Source: Hymenopus coronatus (Eukaryota; Arthropoda; Insecta; Mantodea; Hymenopodidae). Taken from it: 64,000 nt of DNA. The notes below the pieces were generated by a model. The model worked only from the letters and a program-made list of their open reading frames with translations. It was not told the DNA's origin and ran no database searches. The first letter of the stretch is position 1. The number at the start of each line of letters is the position of its first letter. Positions 43,541 through 58,030 of the stretch are shown piece by piece. The position numbers and the translations under genes were made by a program. Where the stretch lies: the NCBI GenBank assembly GCA_030762935.1, contig CM060883.1, positions 94,175,501-94,239,500 on the forward strand, read 5' to 3'.

Positions 43541-44394
43541 GTGGATAAGAATTATATCTAAGTGGTCATGGAATTACCACTGTGGATAAGAATTATATCT
43601 AAGTGGTCATGGAACTGCACCTTTGCATAAGAATTATATCTAAGGTGTAATGGAACTGCCACTGTGCATAACGATTATATCTAAGTGGTCGTAATACTGC
43701 CAAAGTGGATAAACATTATATCTAAGTGGTTTTGGAAAACTGACACTGTGCATAAGAATTATGTCTAAGTGGTCATGGAAGTATGACACTGTGGATAAGA
43801 ATTATATCTAAGTGGTCATAGAAGACTGACACTGTACATAAGACTTATATCTAACTGGTAATGAAACTGACACTGTGCATAAGAATTACATCTAAGTGGT
43901 TATGAAACAGCCACTGTGCATAAGAATTATATGTAATTGGACATTAAACTGACACTGTGCATAAGAATTATATCTAAATGGTCATGAAACTGCCACTATG
44001 CATATGATATATATCTACGTGTTAATGAAACTGACACTGTACATAAGAATTATATCTAAGTGGTCATGAAACTGACACTGTACATAAGAATTATATGTAT
44101 GTGGTCATAGAACTGACACTGTGGTTAAGAATTATATCTAAAGGTCATGTAGGACTGACACTTTGCATAAAAATTATATCCAAGTGGTCATGGAATACTG
44201 ACACTGTGCATAAGAATTATATGTAAGTGGTCATGGAACTGACACTGTGACAAAGAATTATATCTAAAGGTCATGGAGGACTGACACTGTGCATAAGAAT
44301 TATATGTAAGTGGTCATGAAACTGACACTGTACATGAGAATTATATGTAACTGGTCTAGAAACTGACACTGTGCATAAGAATTATATGTAAGTG
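43541..44394 (+). repeat. Short block shared with 19.98-20.64 and 60.6-61.3 kb
   Basis: 43,561-44,220 matches 19,989-20,648 at a constant 23,572 bp, and 43,621-44,220 matches 60,661-61,260 at a constant 17,040 bp. This gives three copies without net length change. Landmarks are GCACCTTTGCATAAG, AAGGTGTAATGG and GGTTTTGGAAAAC. From 44,221 it passes into the GTGACAAAG and GTACATGAG monomers that precede the 4.5-kb units. Confidence 0.8.
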
Positions 44395-47300
44395 GTCATG
44401 GAACTGACACTGTGGATAAGAATTATATGTAAGTGGTCATGGAACTGACACTGTAGATAAGAATTATATGTAAGTGGTCATGGAACTGACACTGTGACAA
44501 AGAATTATATCTAAGTGGTCATGATGGACTGACACTGTGCATAAGAATTATATCTAAGTGGTCATGGAATTATGACACTGTGGAAAAGAATTATATCTAA
44601 GTGGTCATAGAAGACTTACATTGTACATAAGAATTATCTCTAAGTGGTCATGAAACTGCCACTGTGGATAAGAATTATATCTAAGTGGTCATGCAACTGC
44701 CACTGTGGATAATTATTATATCTAAGAGGTCATGGGACTGCCACTGTGCATAAGAATTATATCTAAGTGGTCATGAAACTGCCACCGTGGATAAGAATTA
44801 TATCTAAGTGGTCAGGAAACTGCCATTGTACATAAGATTTATATCCAAGTTGTTATGAAACTGACACTGTATATAGTAATTATATCTAAGTGGTCTTGAA
44901 ACTGACACTGTGTATAAGAATTATATATAAGTGGTCATGAAACTAACACTGTGCATAAGAATTATATCTAAGTGGTCATGAAACTGCCACTGTGCATAAC
45001 AATTATATGTAAGTGGCCATGAAGCTGACACTGTGCATAAGATTTATATCTAAGTGATCATGAAACTGCCACTATTCATAAGAATTATATCTAAGCGGTC
45101 ATAAAACTGACACTGTGGATAAGAATTATATCTAAGTGGTCATGGAACTGCCACTGTGGATAAGAATTATATCCAAGGAATCATGAAACTGACTATGTGG
45201 ATAGGAATTTTATCTAACTGGTCATGAAACGGACACTGTACATAAGAATTATATCTAAGTGGTCATGAAACTGACACTGTACATAAGAATTATATCTAAG
45301 TGGTCTTGAAACTTACACTGTATATAAGAATTATATCTAAGTGGTCATGAAACTGACACTGTGGATAAGAATTATATCTAAGTGGTCATGAAACTGCCAC
45401 TGTACATAAGAAATATATCTAGGTGGTCATGAAAGTGACTATGTGCATAAGAACTATATCTAAGTGGTCATGGAAGGGTGCCACGTTACACAAGAATTAT
45501 ATCCAATTTGTCATGGAGGACTGACACTGTGGATAAGAATTATATCTAAGTGGTCATGAAACTGACACTGTGCATAAGAATTATATCTAAGTGGTCATGG
45601 TAGACTGTCACTGTACATAAAAATTATATGTAAGTGGTCATGAAACTGACACTGTTGATAAGAATTATATCTAATTCGTCATGGAAAACTGACACTGTGC
45701 ATAAGAATTATATGTAAAAGTTCATGAAACTGACACTGTGGATAAGAATCATAAACAAGTGGTCATGAAACTGCCTCTGTGCATAACATTTATATGTAAG
45801 TGGTCATGATACTGACACTGTGGTAAAGAATTATATCTAAGTGGTCTAGAAACTGACACTGTGGATAAGAATTATATGTGTGTGGTCAAAAAACTTACAT
45901 TGTGTATAAGCATTATATGTAAGTGCTAATGATACTGACACTGTGGATAAGCATAGTATCTAAGTGGTCATGGAACTAACACTGTACATAAGAATTATAC
46001 GTAAGTAGTCATGGAAATGGCACTGTACATAAGAATAATATGTAAGTGGTCATGAAACTGATACTGTGCATAAGAATTATATCTAAGTGGTCAAGAAACA
46101 GACACTGTGCATAAGAATTATATATAAGTGGTAATGAAACTGCCACTGTGCATAAGAATTATATGTAAATGGCCATGAAACTGACACTGTGCATATGATT
46201 TATATCTAAGTGATCATGAAACTGCTACTGTTCATAAGAATTATATGTAAGTGGTCATGAAACTGACACTGTACGTAAGAATTATGTCTAAGTGGTCATG
46301 AAACTGCCACTGTTCATAATAGTTATACCTATGTGGTCATGAAATTGCCACTGCGGAAAAGAATTGTATCTAAGTGGTCATGGAACTGCCACTGTGGATA
46401 AGAATTATATCCAAATAGTCATGAAACTGACACTGTGGATAGGAATTTTATCTAAGTGGTCATGAAACTGTAACTGTGGATAAGAATTATATCTAAGTGG
46501 TCGTGAAACTGCCAATGTGTATAAACATGTATCTAAGTGGTCATGAAACTAACACTGTACATAAGAATTATATCTACGTGGTCATGAAACTGCCACTGTG
46601 GATAAAAATTATATCTAAATGGTCATGAAACTGATACTGTGCATAAGATATATATATCTAAGTTGTAAAGAAACATACACTGTACATAAGAATTATATCT
46701 AGGTGGTCATGAAACTGCCACTGTACATAAGAATTATATATAACTGGCCATGAAACTGACACTGCGCATAAGAATTAATTCTAAGTGGTTATGAAACTTC
46801 CACTGTGCATACGAATTATATCTAAGTGGTCATGAAACTGACACTGTACATAAGAATTATATCTAAGTGGTGATGAAACTGCCACTGTGCATAAGAATTA
46901 TATCTAAGTGGTCATGAAACTGCCACTGTGGGTAAGAATTATATCTAAGTGGTCATGGAAATGCCTCTGTAGATAAGAATTATATCCAAGTGGTCATGAA
47001 ACTGTAACTGCAGATAAGAATTATATCTAAGTGGTCATGAAACTGATAAGGTACATAAGAATTATATCTAAGTGGTCATGAAACTGACACTGTATTTAAG
47101 AATTGTATCTAAGTGATCATGATACTGACACTGTACATAAGAATTATATCTAAGTGGTCATGAAACTGACACTGTAGATAAGAATTATAAATAAGTGGTC
47201 ATGAAACTGACACTGTACATAAGAATTACATCTAAGTGGTCATGAAACTGACACTGTACATAAGAATTATATCTAAGTGGTCATTAAACTGAAACAGTAC

Positions 47301-48940
47301 ATAAGAATTATATCTAAGTGGTCATGGAACTGCCACTGTACATAATAGTTATATCTAAGTGGTCATTAAAATGCCACTGTGGATAAGAATTATATCTAAG
47401 TGGTTATGAAACTGACACTATGCATAAGAATTATAATTTAAGTGGTCATAGAAGAGTGCCACTGTACACAAGAATTATATCCATGTGGTCATGAAGAACT
47501 GACACTGTGGATAAGAATTATATGTAAGTGGTCATCAAACTGACACTGTACATAAGAACTATATCTAAGTGGTCATGGAAGACTATCACTGTACATAGGA
47601 ATTATATATATGTGGTCATGAAACTGACACTGTGGATAAGAATTATATCTAAGTGGTCATGGAAGACTGACACTGTGCATTTGAATAATATGTAAGTGGT
47701 CATGAAACTGACACTGTGCATAAGAATTATATCTAAGTGGTTATGAAACTTCCACTGTGCATACGAATTATATCTAAGTGGTCATGAAACTGACACTGTA
47801 CATAAGAATTATATCTAAGTGGTAATGAAACTGCCACTGTGCATAAGAACTATATCTAAGTGGTCATGAAACTGCTACTGTGGGTAAAATTTATATCTAA
47901 GTGGTAATGGAAATGCGTCTGTAGATAAGAATTATATCCAAGTGGTCATGAAACTGTAACTGCAGATAAGAATTATATCTAAGTGGTCATGAAACTGATA
48001 AGGTACATAAGAATTATATCTAAGTGGTCATGAAACTGACACTGTACTTAAGAATTGTATCTAAGTGATTATGATACTGACACTGTACTTAAGAATTATA
48101 TCTAAGTGGTCATGAAACTGACACTGTAGATAAGAATTATAAATAAGTGGTCATGAAACTGACACTGTACATAAGAATTACATCTAAGTGGTCATGAAAC
48201 TGACACTGTACATAAGAATTATATCTAAGTGGTCATTAAACTGACACAGTACATAAGAATTATATCTAAGTGGTCATGGAACTGCCACTGTACATAATAG
48301 TTATATCTAAGTGGTCATTAAAATGCCACTGTGGATAAGAATTATATCTAAGTGGTCATGAAACTGCCACTGTACATAAGAATTATATCTAAGTGTTCAT
48401 GAAACTGACACTATGCATAAGAATTATAATTTAAGTGGTCATAGAAGAGTGCCACTGTACACAAGAATTATATCCAAGTGGTCATGGAGGACTGACACTG
48501 TGGATAAGAATTATATGTAAGTGGTCATCAAACTGACACTGTGCATAAGAATTATATCTAAGTGGTCATGGAAGACTATCACTGCACATAGGAATTATAT
48601 ATAAGTGGTCATGAAACTGACACTGTGGATAAGAATTATATCTAAGTGGTCATGAAGACTGACAATGTGCATAAGAATAATATGTAAGTGGTCATGAAAC
48701 TGACACTGTGAATAAGAATTATATGTAAGTGGTCATGAAACTGCCACTGTGCATAAGAATTATATCTAAGAGGTTATGAAACTGACACTGTGCATAAGAA
48801 TTATATCTAAACGGTCATGGTAGACTGCCACTGTACATAAGAATTATATGTAAGTGGTCATGAAACTGACACTGTGGATAAGAATTATATATAAGTAGTC
48901 ATGGAAGACTTACATTGTGCATAAGAATAATATGTAAGTG
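44395..48940 (+). repeat. 4.55-kb HOR, copy 1 of 3
   Basis: This is the first of three tandem near-identical units (start-to-start spacings 4,546 and 4,545 bp). It runs from a GGAACTGACACTGTGGATAAG monomer through ATGATGGACTG (44,521), the TA-expanded GATATATATATC monomer (about 46,648) and the AATAATATG monomers near 48,670-48,930. Private variants are GGTCTTGAAAC at 44,896, GGATAAGAATCATAAAC near 45,750, and GTACATAAGAAC near 47,549. It shares derived bases with copy 2 only in its right half. Confidence 0.92.
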
Positions 48941-51900
48941 GTCATAGAACTGACACTGTGGATAAGAATTATATGTAAGTGGTCATGGAACTGACACTGT
49001 AGATAAGAATTATATGTAAGTGGTCATGGAACTGACACTGTGACAAAGAATTATATCTAAGTGGTCATGATGGACTGACACTGTGCATAAGAATTATATC
49101 TAAGTGGTCATGGAATTATGACACTGTGGAAAAGAATTATATCTAAGTGGTCATAGAAGACTTACATTGTACATAAGAATTATCTCTAAGTGGTCATGAA
49201 ACTGCCACTGTGGATAAGAATTATATCTAAGTGGTCATGCAACTGCCACTGTGGATAATTATTATATCTAAGAGGTCATGGGACTGCCACTGTGCATAAG
49301 AATTATATCTAAGTGGTCATGAAACTGCCACCGTGGATAAGAATTATATCTAAGTGGTCAGGAAACTGCCATTGTACATAAGATTTATATCCAAGTTGTT
49401 ATGAAACTGACACTGTATATAGTAATTATATCTAAGTGGTCGTGAAACTGACACTGTGTATAAGAATTATATATAAGTGGTCATGAAACTAACACTGTGC
49501 ATAAGAATTATATCTAAGTGGTCATGAAACTGCCACTGTGCATAACAATTATATGTAAGTGGCCATGAAGCTGACACTGTGCATAAGATTTATATCTAAG
49601 TGATCATGAAACTGCCACTATTCATAAGAATTATATCTAAGCGGTCATAAAACTGACACTGTGGATAAGAATTATATCTAAGTGGTCATGGAACTGCCAC
49701 TGTGGATAAGAATTATATCCAAGGAATCATGAAACTGACTATGTGGATAGGAATTTTATCTAACTGGTCATGAAACGGACACTGTACATAAGAATTATAT
49801 CTAAGTGGTCATGAAACTGACACTGTACATAAGAATTATATCTAAGTGGTCTTGAAACTTACACTGTATATAAGAATTATATCTAAGTGGTCATGAAACT
49901 GACACTGTGGATAAGAATTATATCTAAGTGGTCATGAAACTGCCACTGTACATAAGAAATATATCTAGGTGGTCATGAAAGTGACTATGTGCATAAGAAC
50001 TATATCTAAGTGGTCATGGAAGGGTGCCACGTTACACAAGAATTATATCCAATTTGTCATGGAGGACTGACACTGTGGATAAGAATTATATCTAAGTGGT
50101 CATGAAACTGACACTGTGCATAAGAATTATATCTAAGTGGTCATTGTAGACTGTCACTGTACATAAAATTTTATGTAAGTGGTCATGAAACTGACACTGT
50201 TGATAAGAATTATATCTAATTCGTCATGGAAAACTGACACTGTGCATAAGAATTATATGTAAAAGTTCATGAAACTGACACTGTGGATAAGAATTATAAA
50301 CAAGTGGTCATGAAACTGCCTCTGTGCATAACATTTATATGTAAGTGGTCATGATACTGACACTGTGGTAAAGAATTATATCTAAGTGGTCTAGAAACTG
50401 ACACTGTGGATAAGAATTATATGTGTGTGGTCAAAAAACTTACATTGTGTATAAGCATTATATGTAAGTGCTAATGATACTGACACTGTGGATAAGCATA
50501 GTATCTAAGTGGTCATGGAACTAACACTGTACATAAGAATTATACGTAAGTAGTCATGGAAATGGCACTGTACATAAGAATAATATGTAAGTGGTCATGA
50601 AACTGATACTGTGCATAAGAATTATATCTAAGTGGTCAAGAAACAGACACTGTGCATAAGAATTATATATAAGTGGTAATGAAACTGCCACTGTGCATAA
50701 GAATTATATGTAAATGGCCATGAAACTGACACTGTGCATATGATTTATATCTAAGTGATCATGAAACTGCTACTGTTCATAAGAATTATATGTAAGTAGT
50801 CATGAAACTGACACTGTACGTAAGAATTATGTCTAAGTGGTCATGAAACTGCCACTGTTCATAATAGTTATACCTATGTGGTCATGAAATTGCCACTGCG
50901 GAAAAGAATTGTATCTAAGTGGTCATGGAACTGCCACTGTGGATAAGAATTATATCCAAATAGTCATGAAACTGACACTGTGGATAGGAATTTTATCTAA
51001 GTGGTCATGAAACTGTAACTGTGGATAAGAATTATATCTAAGTGGTCGTGAAACTGCCAATGTGTATAAACATGTATCTAAGTGGTCATGAAACTAACAC
51101 TGTACATAAGAATTATATCTACGTGGTCATGAAACTGCCACTGTGGATAAAAATTATATCTAAATGGTCATGAAACTGATACTGTGCATAAGATATATAT
51201 ATCTAAGTTGTAAAGAAACATACACTGTACATAAGAATTATATCTAGGTGGTCATGAAACTGCCACTGTACATAAGAATTATATATAACTGGCCATGAAA
51301 CTGACACTGCGCATAAGAATTAATTCTAAGTGGTTATGAAACTTCCACTGTGCATACGAATTATATCTAAGTGGTCATGAAACTGACACTGTACATAAGA
51401 ATTATATCTAAGTGGTGATGAAACTGCCACTGTGCATAAGAATTATATCTAAGTGGTCATGAAACTGCCACTGTGGGTAAGAATTATATCTAAGTGGTCA
51501 TGGAAATGCCTCTGTAGATAAGAATTATATCCAAGTGGTCATGAAACTGTAACTGCAGATAAGAATTATATCTAAGTGGTCATGAAACTGATAAGGTACA
51601 TAAGAATTATATCTAAGTGGTCATGAAACTGACACTGTATTTAAGAATTGTATCTAAGTGATCATGATACTGACACTGTACATAAGAATTATATCTAAGT
51701 GGTCATGAAACTGACACTGTAGATAAGAATTATAAATAAGTGGTCATGAAACTGACACTGTACATAAGAATTACATCTAAGTGGTCATGAAACTGACACT
51801 GTACATAAGAATTATATCTAAGTGGTCATTAAACTGAAACAGTACATAAGAATTATATCTAAGTGGTCATGGAACTGCCACTGTACATAATAGTTATATC

Positions 51901-53485
51901 TAAGTGGTCATTAAAATGCCACTGTGGATAAGAATTATATCTAAGTGGTTATGAAACTGACACTATGCATAAGAATTATAATTTAAGTGGTCATAGAAGA
52001 GTGCCACTGTACACAAGAATTATATCCATGTGGTCATGAAGAACTGACACTGTGGATAAGAATTATATGTAAGTGGTCATCAAACTGACACTGTGCATAA
52101 GAACTATATCTAAGTGGTCATGGAAGACTATCACTGTACATAGGAATTATATATATGTGGTCATGAAACTGACACTGTGGATAAGAATTATATCTAAGTG
52201 GTCATGGAAGACTGACACTGTGCATTTGAATAATATGTAAGTGGTCATGAAACTGACACTGTGCATAAGAATTATATCTAAGTGGTTATGAAACTTCCAC
52301 TGTGCATACGAATTATATCTAAGTGGTCATGAAACTGACACTGTACATAAGAATTATATCTAAGTGGTAATGAAACTGCCACTGTGCATAAGAACTATAT
52401 CTAAGTGGTCATGAAACTGCTACTGTGGGTAAAATTTATATCTAAGTGGTAATGGAAATGCGTCTGTAGATAAGAATTATATCCAAGTGGTCATGAAACT
52501 GTAACTGCAGATAAGAATTATATCTAAGTGGTCATGAAACTGATAAGGTACATAAGAATTATATCTAAGTGGTCATGAAACTGACACTGTACTTAAGAAT
52601 TGTATCTAAGTGATTATGATACTGACACTGTACTTAAGAATTATATCTAAGTGGTCATGAAACTGACACTGTAGATAAGAATTATAAATAAGTGGTCATG
52701 AAACTGACACTGTACATAAGAATTACATCTAAGTGGTCATGAAACTGACACTGTACATAAGAATTATATCTAAGTGGTCATTAAACTGACACAGTACATA
52801 AGAATTATATCTAAGTGGTCATGGAACTGCCACTGTACATAATAGTTATATCTAAGTGGTCATTAAAATGCCACTGTGGATAAGAATTATATCTAAGTGG
52901 TCATGAAACTGCCACTGTACATAAGAATTATATCTAAGTGTTCATGAAACTGACACTATGCATAAGAATTATAATTTAAGTGGTCATAGAAGAGTGCCAC
53001 TGTACACAAGAATTATATCCAAGTGGTCATGGAGGACTGACACTGTGGATAAGAATTATATGTAAGTGGTCATCAAACTGACACTGTGCATAAGAATTAT
53101 ATCTAAGTGGTCATGGAAGACTATCACTGCACATAGGAATTATATATAAGTGGTCATGAAACTGACACTGTGGATAAGAATTATATCTAAGTGGTCATGA
53201 AGACTGACAATGTGCATAAGAATAATATGTAAGTGGTCATGAAACTGACACTGTGAATAAGAATTATATGTAAGTGGTCATGAAACTGCCACTGTGCATA
53301 AGAATTATATCTAAGAGGTTATGAAACTGACACTGTGCATAAGAATTATATCTAAACGGTCATGGTAGACTGCCACTGTACATAAGAATTATATGTAAGT
53401 GGTCATGAAACTGACACTGTGGATAAGAATTATATATAAGTAGTCATGGAAGACTTACATTGTGCATAAGAATAATATGTAAGTG
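48941..53485 (+). repeat. 4.55-kb HOR, copy 2 of 3 (hybrid)
   Basis: The left half matches copy 3 and the right half matches copy 1. Shared with copy 3: CATTGTAGACTG (about 50,143), the AAAATTTTATG monomer (about 50,165) and A in TAAGTAGTC at 50,798. Shared with copy 1: the one-base-short AAACATGTATC at 51,071, T at 51,950 (GGTTATG), T at 52,029 (CCATGTGG), A at 53,210 (GACAATG) and the TATATATAAG monomer near 53,435. The switch lies between 50,799 and 51,070. The unit begins with a GTCATAGAACTG monomer that also begins copy 3. Confidence 0.92.
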
Positions 53486-56400
53486 GTCATAGAACTGACA
53501 CTGTGGATAAGAATTATATGTAAGTGGTCATGGAACTGACACTGTAGATAAGAATTATATGTAAGTGGTCATGGAACTGACACTGTGACAAAGAATTATA
53601 TCTAAGTGGTCATGATGGACTGACACTGTGCATAAGAATTATATCTAAGTGGTCATGGAATTATGACACTGTGGAAAAGAATTATATCTAAGTGGTCATA
53701 GAAGACTTACATTGTACATAAGAATTATCTCTAAGTGGTCATGAAACTGCCACTGTGGATAAGAATTATATCTAAGTGGTCATGCAACTGCCACTGTGGA
53801 TAATTATTATATCTAAGAGGTCATGGGACTGCCACTGTGCATAAGAATTATATCTAAGTGGTCATGAAACTGCCACCGTGGATAAGAATTATATCTAAGT
53901 GGTCAGGAAACTGCCATTGTACATAAGATTTATATCCAAGTTGTTATGAAACTGACACTGTATATAGTAATTATATCTAAGTGGTCGTGAAACTGACACT
54001 GTGTATAAGAATTATATATAAGTGGTCATGAAACTAACACTGTGCATAAGAATTATATCTAAGTGGTCATGAAACTGCCACTGTGCATAACAATTATATG
54101 TAAGTGGCCATGAAGCTGACACTGTGCATAAGATTTATATCTAAGTGATCATGAAACTGCCACTATTCATAAGAATTATATCTAAGCGGTCATAAAACTG
54201 ACACTGTGGATAAGAATTATATCTAAGTGGTCATGGAACTGCCACTGTGGATAAGAATTATATCCAAGGAATCATGAAACTGACTATGTGGATAGGAATT
54301 TTATCTAACTGGTCATGAAACGGACACTGTACATAAGAATTATATCTAAGTGGTCATGAAACTGACACTGTACATAAGAATTATATCTAAGTGGTCTTGA
54401 AACTTACACTGTATATAAGAATTATATCTAAGTGGTCATGAAACTGACACTGTGGATAAGAATTATATCTAAGTGGTCATGAAACTGCCACTGTACATAA
54501 GAAATATATCTAGGTGGTCATGAAAGTGACTATGTGCATAAGAACTATATCTAAGTGGTCATGGAAGGGTGCCACGTTACACAAGAATTATATCCAATTT
54601 GTCATGGAGGACTGACACTGTGGATAAGAATTATATCTAAGTGGTCATGAAACTGACACTGTGCATAAGAATTATATCTAAGTGGTCATTGTAGACTGTC
54701 ACTGTACATAAAATTTTATGTAAGTGGTCATGAAACTGACACTGTTGATAAGAATTATATCTAATTCGTCATGGAAAACTGACACTGTGCATAAGAATTA
54801 TATGTAAAAGTTCATGAAACTGACACTGTGGATAAGAATTATAAACAAGTGGTCATGAAACTGCCTCTGTGCATAACATTTATATGTAAGTGGTCATGAT
54901 ACTGACACTGTGGTAAAGAATTATATCTAAGTGGTCTAGAAACTGACACTGTGGATAAGAATTATATGTGTGTGGTCAAAAAACTTACATTGTGTATAAG
55001 CATTATATGTAAGTGCTAATGATACTGACACTGTGGATAAGCATAGTATCTAAGTGGTCATGGAACTAACACTGTACATAAGAATTATACGTAAGTAGTC
55101 ATGGAAATGGCACTGTACATAAGAATAATATGTAAGTGGTCATGAAACTGATACTGTGCATAAGAATTATATCTAAGTGGTCAAGAAACAGACACTGTGC
55201 ATAAGAATTATATATAAGTGGTAATGAAACTGCCACTGTGCATAAGAATTATATGTAAATGGCCATGAAACTGACACTGTGCATATGATTTATATCTAAG
55301 TGATCATGAAACTGCTACTGTTCATAAGAATTATATGTAAGTAGTCATGAAACTGACACTGTACGTAAGAATTATGTCTAAGTGGTCATGAAACTGCCAC
55401 TGTTCATAATAGTTATACCTATGTGGTCATGAAATTGCCACTGCGGAAAAGAATTGTATCTAAGTGGTCATGGAACTGCCACTGTGGATAAGAATTATAT
55501 CCAAATAGTCATGAAACTGACACTGTGGATAGGAATTTTATCTAAGTGGTCATGAAACTGTAACTGTGGATAAGAATTATATCTAAGTGGTCGTGAAACT
55601 GCCAATGTGTATAAACATTGTATCTAAGTGGTCATGAAACTAACACTGTACATAAGAATTATATCTACGTGGTCATGAAACTGCCACTGTGGATAAAAAT
55701 TATATCTAAATGGTCATGAAACTGATACTTTGCATAAGATATATATATCTAAGTTGTAAAGAAACATACACTGTACATAAGAATTTTATCTAGGTGGTCA
55801 TGAAACTGCCACTGTACATAAGAATTATATATAACTGGCCATGAAACTGACACTGCGCATAAGAATTAATTCTAAGTGGTTATGAAACTTCCACTGTGCA
55901 TACGAATTATATCTAAGTGGTCATGAAACTGACACTGTACATAAGAATTATATCTAAGTGGTGATGAAACTGCCACTGTGCATAAGAATTATATCTAAGT
56001 GGTCATGAAACTGCCACTGTGGGTAAGAATTATATCTAAGTGGTCATGGAAATGCCTCTGTAGATAAGAATTATATCCAAGTGGTCATGAAACTGTAACT
56101 GCAGATAAGAATTATATCTAAGTGGTCATGAAACTGATAAGGTACATAAGAATTATATCTAAGTGGTCATGAAACTGACACTGTATTTAAGAATTGTATC
56201 TAAGTGATCATGATACTGACACTGTACATAAGAATTATATCTAAGTGGTCATGAAACTGACACTGTAGATAAGAATTATAAATAAGTGGTCATGAAACTG
56301 ACACTGTACATAAGAATTACATCTAAGTGGTCATGAAACTGACACTGTACATAAGAATTATATCTAAGTGGTCATTAAACTGAAACAGTACATAAGAATT

Positions 56401-58030
56401 ATATCTAAGTGGTCATGGAACTGCCACTGTACATAATAGTTATATCTAAGTGGTCATTAAAATGCCACTGTGGATAAGAATTATATCTAAGTGGTCATGA
56501 AACTGACACTATGCATAAGAATTATAATTTAAGTGGTCATAGAAGAGTGCCACTGTACACAAGAATTATATCCAAGTGGTCATGAAGAACTGACACTGTG
56601 GATAAGAATTATATGTAAGTGGTCATCAAACTGACACTGTGCATAAGAACTATATCTAAGTGGTCATGGAAGACTATCACTGTACATAGGAATTATATAT
56701 ATGTGGTCATGAAACTGACACTGTGGATAAGAATTATATCTAAGTGGTCATGGAAGACTGACACTGTGCATTTGAATAATATGTAAGTGGTCATGAAACT
56801 GACACTGTGCATAAGAATTATATCTAAGTGGTTATGAAACTTCCACTGTGCATACGAATTATATCTAAGTGGTCATGAAACTGACACTGTACATAAGAAT
56901 TATATCTAAGTGGTAATGAAACTGCCACTGTGCATAAGAACTATATCTAAGTGGTCATGAAACTGCTACTGTGGGTAAAATTTATATCTAAGTGGTAATG
57001 GAAATGCGTCTGTAGATAAGAATTATATCCAAGTGGTCATGAAACTGTAACTGCAGATAAGAATTATATCTAAGTGGTCATGAAACTGATAAGGTACATA
57101 AGAATTATATCTAAGTGGTCATGAAACTGACACTGTACTTAAGAATTGTATCTAAGTGATTATGATACTGACACTGTACTTAAGAATTATATCTAAGTGG
57201 TCATGAAACTGACACTGTAGATAAGAATTATAAATAAGTGGTCATGAAACTGACACTGTACATAAGAATTACATCTAAGTGGTCATGAAACTGACACTGT
57301 ACATAAGAATTATATCTAAGTGGTCATTAAACTGACACAGTACATAAGAATTATATCTAAGTGGTCATGGAACTGCCACTGTACATAATAGTTATATCTA
57401 AGTGGTCATTAAAATGCCACTGTGGATAAGAATTATATCTAAGTGGTCATGAAACTGCCACTGTACATAAGAATTATATCTAAGTGTTCATGAAACTGAC
57501 ACTATGCATAAGAATTATAATTTAAGTGGTCATAGAAGAGTGCCACTGTACACAAGAATTATATCCAAGTGGTCATGGAGGACTGACACTGTGGATAAGA
57601 ATTATATGTAAGTGGTCATCAAACTGACACTGTGCATAAGAATTATATCTAAGTGGTCATGGAAGACTATCACTGCACATAGGAATTATATATAAGTGGT
57701 CATGAAACTGACACTGTGGATAAGAATTATATCTAAGTGGTCATGAAGACTGACACTGTGCATAAGAATAATATGTAAGTGGTCATGAAACTGACACTGT
57801 GAATAAGAATTATATGTAAGTGGTCATGAAACTGCCACTGTGCATAAGAATTATATCTAAGAGGTTATGAAACTGACACTGTGCATAAGAATTATATCTA
57901 AACGGTCATGGTAGACTGCCACTGTACATAAGAATTATATGTAAGTGGTCATGAAACTGACACTGTGGATAAGAATTATATCTAAGTAGTCATGGAAGAC
58001 TTACACTGTGCATAAGAATAATATGTAAGT
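53486..58030 (+). repeat. 4.55-kb HOR, copy 3 of 3
   Basis: It begins with the same GTCATAGAACTG junction monomer as copy 2 and ends at about 58,030, where instead of repeating it continues into the GTAGATAAGATTAAATG monomer known from 34,900. Its right half keeps variants also found in the 28-33 kb relatives (AAACATTGTATC at 55,615, GACACTG at 57,755), so these look ancestral. Private variants are GATACTTTGCATAAG near 55,727 and AAGAATTTTATC near 55,780. Confidence 0.92.
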
